Source: Orychophragmus violaceus (lineage: Eukaryota > Streptophyta > Magnoliopsida > Brassicales > Brassicaceae). Taken from it: a stretch of DNA of 64,000 bases. Positions 54,478 to 64,000 of the stretch are shown piece by piece. The notes below the pieces were generated by a model that worked only from the letters and a program-made list of their open reading frames with translations, did no database searches and was not told the origin of the DNA. The stretch lies in the NCBI GenBank assembly GCA_030180135.1, contig CM058236.1, positions 61,841,728-61,905,727 on the forward strand, written 5' to 3'. Numbering within the stretch: the stretch's first letter is position 1; every line of letters begins with the position of its first letter. A program made the position numbers and the translations under genes.

Positions 54478-55732
54478 TCTTGTTTTCTCCACTGTCGGAC
54501 GTTGTAGTTCCACAAATCTGAACTTCATCTTTCAAATAACCATCAGTGGAAATCATCTTCTTTGCATATCCCAACACACAAGGATGAACTCGCGATGCTT
54601 CATCTGGTGGAGTTTCATTCATCTCCTTATCCACCACTACCATGCACTTGACTATATTTTGCTCATGTTTAGACCTTATAGGAACTTTTGGGAATGGTAT
54701 TGGAGGTTTGTAGACCCTTTCCTTAACAATTCCACGAGAGACAAGTGAGGCTGATTTTTCATGGGATGCAACGGTCGACGCATTTGATGCAACGATCGAC
54801 GCATATAGTTCATCTCGAGTTCCAGCTTCAGTCTCGGGGTTTTCAGCTTCTTTCATGATTTCAGCAGTCTTAAACTTAAATTTCTCTCCTTGGCTTTGTC
54901 CATTATCAATCTGAACCTTCAAAGCTCTAATGTGGGTGTCCATGACGCTGAAAGTGGGTTGATCGACACTGATGGATTTTACCAAAAGATCAATGTTAAT
55001 CTCGGTTGAGTCTGGTCCGTCGAAGCTCTCAAACTCAGGGATTTCAGTTTCGAATTCGTCTCTGTTTTCCACAATTCCCATAGCCTTAACTTCAAGATAT
55101 GATCCCTGATCCAGCCTATGGTCAACCTGAACTGGGATGGCATTGACATGAGCTTTCTGAGCATTCTTCTCTTTGGCAAAATTTGAAATTTGATCCACTT
55201 GTGTATCCAGCAGCCTCATATGAGTGTTCAAGGACTCAAACTTACCATTCAAATCAGTGTACAAGGTCTCAAGCTTCGAGTTGAAAGACACAGTGGTCTG
55301 TTGTTGTCCCTCAAGACACTGCTCCATCATGACTTCCAATCTGCTCTTATGTGTGGGTGCAGGAGGTGCTTGGTGAGATGAATAACCATAATCTCTCGAT
55401 CTTGGAGCATAACTAGAACCTTGTCTTTGCTGATTACCATATGTATGTCCATAATAATCAGCTCCAGCTATATAATTCACCTCTGCAAACTCTTCAGCTA
55501 TTGCATCAGCTCAGATTTGTCCCTTCCTAAGTAGGATGCTGTGGATAGAATCAATCTTGTCTCTCATCCCAGCTATCTGCCCAACCAATGCGTAATACTC
55601 TGGTAGGATGAGGTTTCCTTCCCCATCCAATTTATGACCCTTCGTGTTGCATATATGACCCTCTTGGTCTCGTAAAATGCTGTTCTCACCGCGAATCAGA
55701 ATCACAGGCTCCATTAGAGTGAAACATGTCAA
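54398..55732 (-). pseudogene. Ath-K gag-like ORF (C-terminal Athila gag), reads into the 3' LTR
   Basis: It starts at the ATG at 55732 (MEPVILIRGENSILRDQEG, then KLDGEGNLI) and has an in-frame TGA at 55513-55511. The rest is open, 55480-54398: a Tyr/Gln-rich stretch, the coiled-coil-like LNGKFESLNTHMRLLDTQVD typical of Athila gag, and RVYKPPIPFPKVP. The normal continuation into protease is absent. After DSGENK the frame runs into the LTR because of the deletion at 54477, adding about 26 foreign residues. A GTCGATCGAC-type pair (54769-54800) is read in frame as part of the protein. Confidence 0.7.
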
Positions 55733-55981
55733 GCGCTCAAGCTTCTGGTATCACTGGTTACGCTTTGTGTCGATCGATGCAAGAGAAGCGTCGATCGATG
55801 CAAGCTCGAAGATGTGATGATCGACACACAGGACCGTGTCGATCGATGCAGGGCGATTCCTGGAACACCAAAGAAATAAGAACGTAAGTAAACTAAAAAA
55901 ATAAGAAAAATGCTTAGTCTAAATCCTAATATTGAATCTATCGGCGAACTCAAAGAGTCCCCGGCAACGGCGCCAAAAACT
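55733..55981 (-). other. Ath-K leader with GTCGATCGAC modules
   Basis: Four half-modules (two pairs) at about 55766-55841, then the PBS at 55958-55975, next to the 5' LTR. Confidence 0.8.
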
Positions 55982-57166
55982 TGATAGGTCAAGAATTATC
56001 CCTATTCTAACTGCAAGTGCACAGTGATGCAGATGTAGTACTTAGGGTATCGAATACACAAGGACTCCGGTCACACGATAGATTATAGGTAATTCGGATT
56101 TAAGCCAAGCGAAGCAAATTGTAAAGCAGTAAACAAAATAGCAAGTAAACAGATCAAGCGAGATGGATGTAAGCAATCAAACGAAGGCGTTAGGTTTTGG
56201 GAATTTCTCAGGATATCAGGAGATCAGATAACAGATAATCAGATTCAATCTATATTATTCTTGAACTAGAATCATGAAGGTAAAAACTAACCAGCTTTCG
56301 CTGCGATAATTATCTATGTCTAACAACCTAGTAGACCAACTTTCGTTGCAAATCTAGAGTTCTAAACATGCATTAATTCCAAGTTCGTTCGTTCACAACT
56401 TCTCTAGACCAAATTTCTTTGCGAATAGACAAGTTGCTCACCTAAATCAGATCTAGTTAATTAACCAACTGTCGTTGTGTAAATCAACCTAAAATCAATA
56501 ATCTAAATGGCCAGTTCAGATTAAGCATTAAGAACAGATTAGATGAAGAACTAGATGATGAATCTAAATAAATCGGTTAATCAAACATTCTTTCAAATTC
56601 CTAATGAGAATCCCTAACCTAACAAGAGATCTACTCAGACATAGCAATCATAACAGAAAACATAGTCAAAATAGATGTCATAAATCAATCAAGAGAATAA
56701 GGACAGGGGTTCGAAATCAAGTCTCTTTCGATAACAAAATCAGCCCCTAAAAACTATCTCTAAGAAAAGCTTAGAATAAAACTTAAGTAAAGCGTAGCCT
56801 AACAGGTGGCTGTAAAACCTAATTATAATGCTAATCACGTTTTGGGGCTTTTTTGTAAAAATCAGGAACTTCTGGGCTTTACTGCAGTTTCAATAATCTT
56901 CATAAAACTCGCCGAGATATTGTCTGACTCGCGTGTGCATCGATCGTTGCCACATATGTGTCGATCGATGCAGATATCAAATGTTGGGCAGTGACTTCTT
57001 CTCTCGGGTCAAAACTCCAAAATGCTCCAAATAGCTCCAATAACTTCAAATCCACTCCAAACGTGCATGTACCTAATAACACCTGTAAAAGACTCTAAGG
57101 AAACACTAAAAGACTCTAAAACACACTTATATCATGTCTAAAACCGGTAAATACCATGATATATCA
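55982..57166 (-). repeat. Ath-K 5' LTR
   Basis: 1185 bp, TGATAGGTC to GATATATCA on the plus strand; module pair at about 56936-56972 (first half TCGATCGTTGC). Confidence 0.9.
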
Positions 57167-57171
57167 GGTAT

Positions 57172-58195
57172 GTCGCTCTGCTTTTCTGCCTACATAAGGT
57201 TTCTTCATCTCTAAGGGCTGCGCACAGTTTCCATTTTATCTCGAGTTCCTCCTCGTTGGACATCGTATCGTTTCCCTGCGCCTTATCCAGCTTCTCCTTT
57301 AAGGTGGCAATCAGTTTCTCATTGTTTGTAAGGTTTGAGCATCTCCACCTTGATATTCCCGTCTGTATTCCCCTATCTTAGCAACAAGATCCGTGGGATC
57401 ATCCATAGATCGTGTATTCCAGCAGCTCTTAACAATCTCTGAGAAACCATCCTTCGAAAGCCATCTTTTATCGAACTTAAAACCTCTTCTTCGTCTGATA
57501 TCATTTACTTTAAATCTGACTAAGATTGGTCTGTGGTCAGAGCCCCATCTTAGTAAGTACTCCACATCCGTGTGGGAAAATAAGTGGTGCCATTCTTCAT
57601 TTCCTACTGCCCGATCCAAGCGACATTGTATGCGTCCCGATCTCCTCCTACCAGCCCATGAGAATGAGTTTCCCTTATAGGGGAAGTCCAACATACCACA
57701 GTCCATGAGCATCGTTTTGAATGGTTGAAAGGACGCTTCAGAGCGTTTTCGCCCTCCTTTTTTCTCTTCATTACTAACTATCTCATTAAAGTCACCTAGC
57801 GTAATATATGCACCTTCTCTTTCTACTCCGAGACGTGTAGTCTCTCCCAAACGTTTCCGCGGTATTCAACAACCAGATCACCATAGACAAAAGTTATAAA
57901 ACTTTATGTCCTTCAATCTATGCTTCCACATCAATCATTCGATCATTCGAGAACAAAATCTTAACGTCAAAGTCATCCAAATAAAACAAAGCCAGTCCAC
58001 CGCTTCGACCAATTGGTTCCACGGTGAACAATCTATCATAACCAAACTCAATCTGAAAGTCTTGCAAAAAGGAAAAATTATTTTTGTTTCTGAAAGAAAA
58101 AGAAAGCTAGAACGAAAATAACGGTGCAACTCCCACAGGTGCTGCTTTGTCAGGTACGCTCCCGCTCCCTGACAGTTCCAGGCGATTGCACTCAT
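57172..58195 (-). pseudogene. LINE-L ORF2, endonuclease
   Basis: It starts at 58195 (MSAIAWNCQGAG), the usual start of plant L1 ORF2. The start overlaps the ORF1 stop as ATGA. SETKI is visible near 58090, GDFNEI near 57790 and SDHRPIL near 57525, the signature of an APE-type endonuclease. The frame is broken by a stop at 57937-57935 and frame changes near 57850-57900. Confidence 0.9.
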
Positions 58196-60418
58196 ATCTG
58201 AGTATTGGGTGGTTTCTGGGACCCCACCGAACCAAGTTTAGAAGAAAGGTTTCTGAGTTTTGTAGAAGCAGAAGGATACACCTCATGACGAGGGAGTTGA
58301 GGCGCTACTGTCTTACGCTTCAGCAGTCCACGCCTCTGAACTGGGAGCTTACTAAGAGGAGAGTTGTGTCCTCGCAAGCCCAATTTCCTTGCAGTTGTAG
58401 ATCCCTTGACATCCGGGCTTCGCAGGATCCTTCTTATAGTTGGTGTACTCCTCTTCTTCGTCCTTGCACTTATGCTAGCATTCGATTTTAACCCATGTTT
58501 TGTATCGGTCCTGGACTTCCCTGTTACCTCTTCATTCCTCTCCTTTAGGCTGTGTTCCCGGGTTAGTTGCGATATTGCTTCAATTTGGGGTTCATCGGCT
58601 CCAATCACCTTCAGCTCATCACCAAGTAAGTCGTCATTAGACATCTTCTCCTCATCCATTTGCTCTTTATCTCCTTCCAGAGGTGGGTATTGAGCTAATA
58701 GTTTCTCCATCTCTTCCTCAGTTACGTCCTCTTCATCAGAAGCCTCAGTCCTGTCCTCTGGCTCCAGATGCTCTTGACCAGTATTCGGGCTTGACTGTCC
58801 ATTAGGCTAAGAACGCAAAGGGGAGCACCGCGTCGAAAGCGGTGTTGTCTTCTCTATACGGCCATCTTGTAGGCGATTAGCTGTGAGTTTATCAACGTGC
58901 TTCGTCGCCACCGGAGGCGGAGGTTCCGACAGAGTTTCCGTGATCCTAAGAGTGATGGGCTTATCACTTGCTCTTACAGCAGCTAGTATCATCCTGGTTT
59001 ATTTTGATGGTTTAGGTACCTCCACAGCTATCGCTTTGCCTTTAATCCTTCGGATGCGATCCTCTTCAGACTCATTTTCTCCATGTCTCTCGTTCTGTCT
59101 AGTGGGTCTCTGATATCTGTTGTCTTCAGTTCGTCTAACCGGTCTCCATTCGAGCCGTGACCTGTGAGGTGAAGAATCCTTCATGTGTGTGACCCTTCCA
59201 TGATTGGGTTGAGCGCTTCTCCAGTCGGAGATCGTTCTCTGTGAGTCCAATGGTGATCTCAGATGACTCTCTTGTACTCTCTCAGCACGACGCAAGACCT
59301 GTCTAGAGTCACCATTTGATTCACGCTGCCTGCTTAGCTCAAAGCTTGATTTCCATCTAGTCGAGGATGACTCGTCTACATGTCTCGATCTTGATTCATT
59401 CGCAGGGTTCCCATGGTAAGGGTGGTATTTCGCCCGATCTCGGGGATGGTATGCAGCTGAACGACCGTCGATGCGGTTTCATACCTCTTTACTTCTGATA
59501 GTCCTTTTCTCTTCAAGAGATCTTCTTAAGTCTGACTGTCTTATCTCATCCACCTTCTTCTCATTTAGGCTCTTTCCTTGAGTTCTCGGGATATTAAGTA
59601 TTTTAGAGGTACTTGCTTGCAGTTTCATGGCAGCTTGCGGATTCGAAAAGGCCTCTCGAGCTGCTATTTCCTCTTGTCTGAGTTTCTCAAGTCTGCTTTG
59701 TCTATTTCGTTCTCTCTGATCCTCCGTTAGTTCTGGACATGTACCTTCCTCATGAGAGATTCGTTTACAGGTGAAACAGAATATGTGGAGGTCCTCATAC
59801 TCGAGGGAGATCTTAACCAAATCGCCATTATCAAATTCGAGTCTTCTTTCAAACTTCAGGGGAGCAACTCCATTAATCTCTACTTGCACTCTTCCTCCTT
59901 CAATGTCGACCATATCAAACCTTCCCAAAGCTCTTCCGATGTTTCGGTAAGTTTCATCTTTCTTATAGTGTATAGGGATACCCGAAACCTTGATCCAGAA
60001 TAGCAGCGTGTTCGGGAAGTCTTGTACACATGGTATCCACCTCTCAAGAGCAAAGTTCCATTTATTAAAATGGTATGGTCTGCGCTTCAATACTTTGTTC
60101 AACTCATCTTCAGAGTCAAAGTCGAATTGGAATCTATTGTTTCCCAAGTTGTTTCCTCTGACCCGACCTTCCACATCCCAAATTCTTCGTTTAGGCATGT
60201 TCTTTAGAAGAGCTTCAACGCTACGTCCGTCCTCGTGGAACATCCAACCTATTAGCGTGAGTTTATATTTCTCAACCAGATCTGAGAAGTCGAAGGCTGG
60301 GATCTTGATAATATCATCGTCATCATTCTGCAGTTTACGTCGAACCGATCGGGATCCTTCCTTCCGGTTGTTGTTTTCAGTCGTGCGGCTCATACTTTCA
60401 GTTGTGGGATCAGGATAC
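58192..60418 (-). pseudogene. LINE-L ORF1 (DUF4283-like, CCHC), three nonsense codons
   Basis: One frame runs about 740 codons from the Ath-J junction to a TGA at 58194-58192, with three in-frame stops: TGA 59481-59479, TAA 59001-58999 and TAG 58809-58807. All three could come from C-to-T changes. The N-terminal third has the DUF4283-like region (FMFHEDGRSVEA-type context, NNRFQFDFDSEDELNKVL, PYHFNKWNFALERW) and a CCHC-like FCFTCKRISHEEGTCP near 59780. The rest is charged and Arg/Ser-rich. It would bind the element RNA. The original start is lost at the junction. Confidence 0.88.
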
Positions 60419-60419
60419 A

Positions 60420-61528
60420 TGATAGGGTCGAGTTTTAATCCTATATCTAACTGCAAGTGCACAGTGATGTAGTTGTAGTACTTAGGGTATCGAATCCACA
60501 GGGACTCCGGTCAACGATAGATAAGAACAGAAAATATTAAACTAGGAGAAAGCAAATTGTAATGAGAAACTAAAGCGAAGCAGAAAAGTAATCAGTAGCA
60601 GGCGAGTTTGTGAGCAAGGAAGCGAAGCGTTAGGTTTCAGGAGTTCTCAGGAAATCAGGAACACAAGCAATCAGTCAATCAGGATCTAATCAATAACTGT
60701 TCTAGAACTCAAACACGGATATAGAATTCACCAACTCTCGTTGCGAGAATTCTCTAAGTCTAAGTGTAGCAAACCAAACTTTCGTTTGGGAGAACTAACA
60801 GATTAAACCAGCATTAATTCCAAGTTTGATATGTTCACAATTAACATAAACCAAACTTTCGTTTGCGAAAAGTTTAATTGCTCATCTAGGTTCTTTCTAG
60901 CTAAATTAACAAACTTTCGCTGCATTAATCAGTCTAACATCATAATACTGATTAGCTACTTCAGATTAAGCATTAAGAACAACCTAAATAAAGAACTAGC
61001 AGATATGAATCCCTACAGATTGATTTAAACTATAGTTCCATGAAATCCCTAATGAGAATCCTTCAACCTAACAGGTAAACTACTCAGACATGTTCATCGA
61101 GACAGAAAATATCATAAGTAGAAAACCAAATATCATTAAACAGAATAATCAACAGGGGTTCGAAATCAAGTCTCTTTCGAGAACAAGATCAGCCCCTAAG
61201 GCTCTCTGAAATAAAATAAAACTTAAGAAAAGCCTCGCCTAAACAATGGCTTAAAAACTCTTATATAATGGTCTAAAGTCGGCTGGGGCTTCTTTGTAAT
61301 TATGAAAACTTCTGGGCAAAGTTGCAATATCCAATTCTTCTCATTAAACGCTCGCGAGAATGTCTCAGGTTAAATCCCCAAAATGCTCCAGAATGCTCTA
61401 TAATGTCCAATTCCGCTCCAAACGTCTTTAGACCTGTAAACATAACTAAAAGACTCCAAAACATAGTAAAAGACTCAATAAATAACACATATACCATGGT
61501 TAAAAACCCTAAAATCCATGGTATATCA
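60420..61528 (-). repeat. Ath-J 3' LTR
   Basis: 1109 bp, TGATAGGGTCGAG to GGTATATCA on the plus strand. It belongs to the same family as the other Athila LTRs, but I see no GTCGATCGAC module in it. Confidence 0.88.
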
Positions 61529-62870
61529 ACTCCCCCACACTTAGCTCTTGCTTGTCCTCAAGCAAGTAAAGAACCAAAGCATAAGAAAAGAAGTTTGAAA
61601 ACACAGAAACTCATTTCGTCTTAGGAACTTTCGCATTCACATTCACTTAGTAATCCACTGAAAACTTTCCTGCAGAACTCAAGACCAACATGTACTTCCC
61701 CCACACTTAGCAACTGTCCTAAGTAAACTCCACAATCACATTCAAGCATTCAAATTCTCCCTACTGACTTCTGCAAGTATTTAAGTGCGGTCTCACCTAA
61801 GGAGTATCGATCAAAGGGCACATGGATTCTTACCTTATCAGCTCTAGACCACCATACTATCTTTCTCTAGTTCCTTTCTTCTCTTTCCCTTCCTTAACAA
61901 CTGATTTTTCCCACATTGGGTATCATTTTTTTTTTTTATCAGTGTTCTTCCCGTTATGGGGTGTACTTTGGACACATTCCATGGATCGCACAGGAGATAA
62001 TAGGGGTCTCTACCACTCCTGTGACCACTTCGGAGTTACTAACTCATCCTCAGTTTGTTATCTTTTTTTTTTATGGAAGGGGAGAAGGGAACTAAATAGG
62101 ATAGGTTGACAGGCTGTGTCAGAACTAACAAGGGAATCCGACACAGAGTATACCAAGCCCTTAAGTGAGAAATCTAAGTCAGTATTAAGATTGAAGTCAG
62201 TAAAAGGATCCTCTGATACCTGAAGTGATGTGGGTGTTCCCAGTAGGTTGATCCATGTCTGGGTTTTCTAATAGTCATAGAGGCTCTGCATGTCTGTCCA
62301 ATGGTCACTTAGTTCCTGTTCAAGCGAAAATTTTCCTCGAAAAATCATAGTTTCATACAAATTTTGACTCAATAAAACAATTTATTTTATTTTTTTTTGA
62401 AAAACTAAGAAAACAAAATCGTGCGTCAGTAGCTTCCTCCCCCACACTTAAACTACACTGTCCCTAGTGTAATCAAAGCATGAGCTCGGTGAAAGAATAA
62501 TCAAATTGAAGAACAAACCGAAAAGTTGCAGATTACTTACCTGTCGTCGCCCTGTGTCGATCGATGCCACAAGGGTATCGATCGATGCAAGGCGAATATG
62601 CTCGCGGTTATTGAGATAACCGGTGTCTGAACCGCAATTGAATCGGTAAACCACAAATCGTGGCTGCATCGACCGATGCACTATATGTGTCGATCGATGC
62701 AATGCGATTATTCCTGTTTCTCTCAGCTCTGAACACACTTAAACAGAAAAATTAAAAATACCAAATCAAAACGAAAAAAAAAACAAAAACAAAAACGAAC
62801 CTAACAGTGGGTTGCCTCCCACTCAGCGCTTGTTTTTAGTCATTAGCTTGACTATTGGAAGAGATTTGAC
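61529..62870 (-). other. Ath-J 3' non-coding region
   Basis: Starts with the polypurine tract. No ORF with a domain. Two module pairs at about 62553-62590 and 62669-62703. T-rich and A-rich runs near 61930, 62065 and 62390. Confidence 0.75.
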
Positions 62871-64000
62871 TCAAGGCGGTTTCAACAGAGACTTTGAGTG
62901 TCTCTGTGAATATCTCTTCATCCAAGGAGGTGTATAGGCTTTCAGATCATGAGGTTTTCCAAGGAAAGAGTAATCAGAATCAGGGCGGGAGCGAAGCTTG
63001 GGCGGTCTACTGCGTTTTCCTGCTTTCAAAACAATGTGATCAGAAGGTTTAAGCTTAGGTGATTTGTACCTTACCTTTGATGTATATCTGATGTCTGGAG
63101 CTTTCTGCTTATGAGCAGTTGCAGGTACTGAAGATGTTAGAGCAGGTTCAAGAGGAACCACCATCTTCTTCTTTCCACTATCAGATATTGTAGTTCCACC
63201 AATTTGAACTTCTTCTTTCAGATGACCATCAGTGGAGATCATCTTCTTTGCATGAACTCGCGAAGTTTCAACTGGTGGTGTTTTATTCACCTTCTTATCT
63301 ATCACTTTCATGCAGTTAGCCACTTCTAGCTCTTGTTTGGAAGGTTTAGGAACCTTAGGATATGGCACAGGGGGCTTATAGACTCGTTCTGGTACTGTTG
63401 CAGGTTTCTGGTCATGTCTGCGTTCTGTGTCGATCGTTGCATGATGTGTGTCGATCGATGCAAGGCGATTCTGTTTGTCGTAAGAACTCGAAATTGCCGT
63501 CAGAACGGCGTGTCGATTGACACTACGAGGGTGTCGATCGATGCATGTCTCAGACAGACAATATTCATCTAGAAAATCCGAGATTATGCTATCTTCTTCA
63601 CCTAGCAACTCAATCTCATCCCCTAAGGTCACAGCTTTGATGGATTTGTACTGTTCAGCTTTCCTAGCTTCATTATGCCTTTGTATTGCTCCAGCTGTTT
63701 GTTGAACTTGGACATCTAGCTTCTTCAAATGTGTGCTCAAGTATTCAAACTTCCCATTCAGATTTTCATGTATAGCTTCCAGCTTCCTGTCGAAGTTTGC
63801 AGCGGCCTTAGCCTGATCCTCTAGGAACTGCTCCATCATGGATTCCATCTTGCTCTTACAAGCATTAGCAGCAGGAGATGCCTAATAGGAGGGTGATCCA
63901 TAAGTCCTTTGATAGGAATTACCTTGCTGATTTCCATACATGTTTCCTTGAAACCCAGAACCATTTATGTAGTTCCTCTCCTCTTCATGTCTTTCCAGTA
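62871..64000 (-). pseudogene. Ath-J gag-like ORF with in-frame GTCGATCGAC modules
   Basis: The open frame 63848-62871 continues upstream past a TAG (63884-63882) to the window edge, in line with the Ath-K protein. Shared parts: MEQFLEDQ, LNGKFEYLSTHLKKLDVQVQQTAGA and RVYKPPVPYPKVPKPSKQE. Two modules (63427-63463 and 63511-63545) lie inside the ORF and are translated in frame as RLASIDTHHATIDTE and CIDRHPRSVNRH. The C-terminal 100 residues are basic (KPSDHIVLKAGKRSRPPKLRSR). There is no protease or RT, so it is a gag-only derivative. Confidence 0.72.

Larger units (their letters stand above)
53692..57166 (-). mobile_element. Ath-K: short, gag-only Athila derivative
   Basis: It has a perfect GGTAT duplication (53687-53691, 57167-57171) in LINE-L. 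The 5' LTR is complete, and a tRNA-Asp-type PBS lies at 55958-55975 (minus strand). One gag-like ORF follows. The 3' LTR is cut short: the LTR jumps at about 54477 straight into the gag end, removing the rest of the LTR and the polypurine tract. The LTR parts that overlap differ at about 2-3% of positions. Confidence 0.88.
50606..60419 (-). mobile_element. LINE-L: L1-type non-LTR retrotransposon, split by Ath-K and cut by Ath-J
   Basis: Minus-strand order: ORF1 with DUF4283-like domain and CCHC knuckle, ORF2 with endonuclease, RT and RNase H, then a poly-A tail (plus-strand T11 at 50606-50616). The RNase H places it in the plant L1 group. Ath-K (GGTAT duplication) lies between the endonuclease and RT. 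Ath-J lies at the 5' end, so the true 5' end and target duplication are not visible. Several stops and frameshifts make it inactive. Confidence 0.93.
60420..64000 (-). mobile_element. Ath-J: Athila derivative running off the right edge
   Basis: The 3' LTR 60420-61528 is followed by a polypurine tract (ACTCCCCCACACTTAG, plus strand), a 1.3-kb 3' non-coding region and a gag-like ORF. It disrupts the 5' end of LINE-L (flank ATACA at 60415-60419). Its PBS, 5' LTR and right duplication are outside the window. Confidence 0.85.

Overview
The window is a block of plant heterochromatin built almost entirely from retrotransposons inserted into one another. The Athila-type LTRs (TGATA...TATCA, tRNA-Asp-type PBS), the plant initiator-Met PBS, the copia, gypsy and LINE types and the CACTA terminus point to a dicot, most likely a Brassicaceae species close to Arabidopsis or its relatives. 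No convincing host gene, rRNA, tRNA gene or CRISPR array was found.

Layout, left to right (labels are mine). (1) 1-18.5 kb: an old minus-strand Ty1/copia element (Cop-0) split by a plus-strand copia element, Cop-B (2554-17188). Cop-B is itself split in its 5' LTR by a pristine plus-strand copia element, Cop-A (2735-10484). (2) 18.5-20.5 kb: AT-rich sequence with no recognisable gene, a long foldback hairpin and a SINE-like fragment. (3) From 20.5 kb: a plus-strand non-coding LTR element (LARD-F). Its LTR holds about 93 uninterrupted AG units and a solo Athila LTR. (4) 23136-49940: a decayed gypsy element (Gyp-G) inside LARD-F. Its gag is split by a minus-strand Athila element (Ath-H, 23927-45726). 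Ath-H holds CACTA and other DNA-transposon remains, a second gag-only copia element (Cop-C), a near-intact copia element (Cop-E, 33603-41008) nested in Cop-C, and half of a plus-strand Athila LTR. (5) 50606-60419: a minus-strand LINE with ORF1 and ORF2, split by a short Athila derivative (Ath-K, 53692-57166) and cut at its 5' end by another (Ath-J, 60420 to the right edge).

Five-base target duplications, exact or nearly so, support most of the nesting: AATTG for A, TCTTC for B, AGATA for E, ACTGG for the solo LTR, GTCTC for G, GTCRT for H, GGTAT for K. LTR divergence agrees with it: A shows no difference, E 3 in 636, B 11 in 683, C about 11 in 524.

Two patterns cut across the elements. First, a module of two adjacent near-palindromes (GTGTCGATCGACAC, a short spacer, then a GTGTCGGTCGACAC-type second half) recurs in copia LTRs, copia leaders, copia pol remnants, Athila LTRs, Athila leaders and Athila gag ORFs. 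It behaves like a small mobile cassette. Second, Cop-A, -B and -E each carry what looks like one leader intron. It runs from a GT donor in the U5 part of the LTR, past the PBS and the GATCG-rich leader, to an AG acceptor two bases before the polyprotein ATG. Splicing would therefore separate a translatable mRNA from a PBS-bearing genomic RNA. Cop-B and Cop-C share the same pol-destroying lesions yet keep an open gag, so they look like copies of a gag-only non-autonomous family, while Cop-A and Cop-E are complete relatives that could supply pol in trans.
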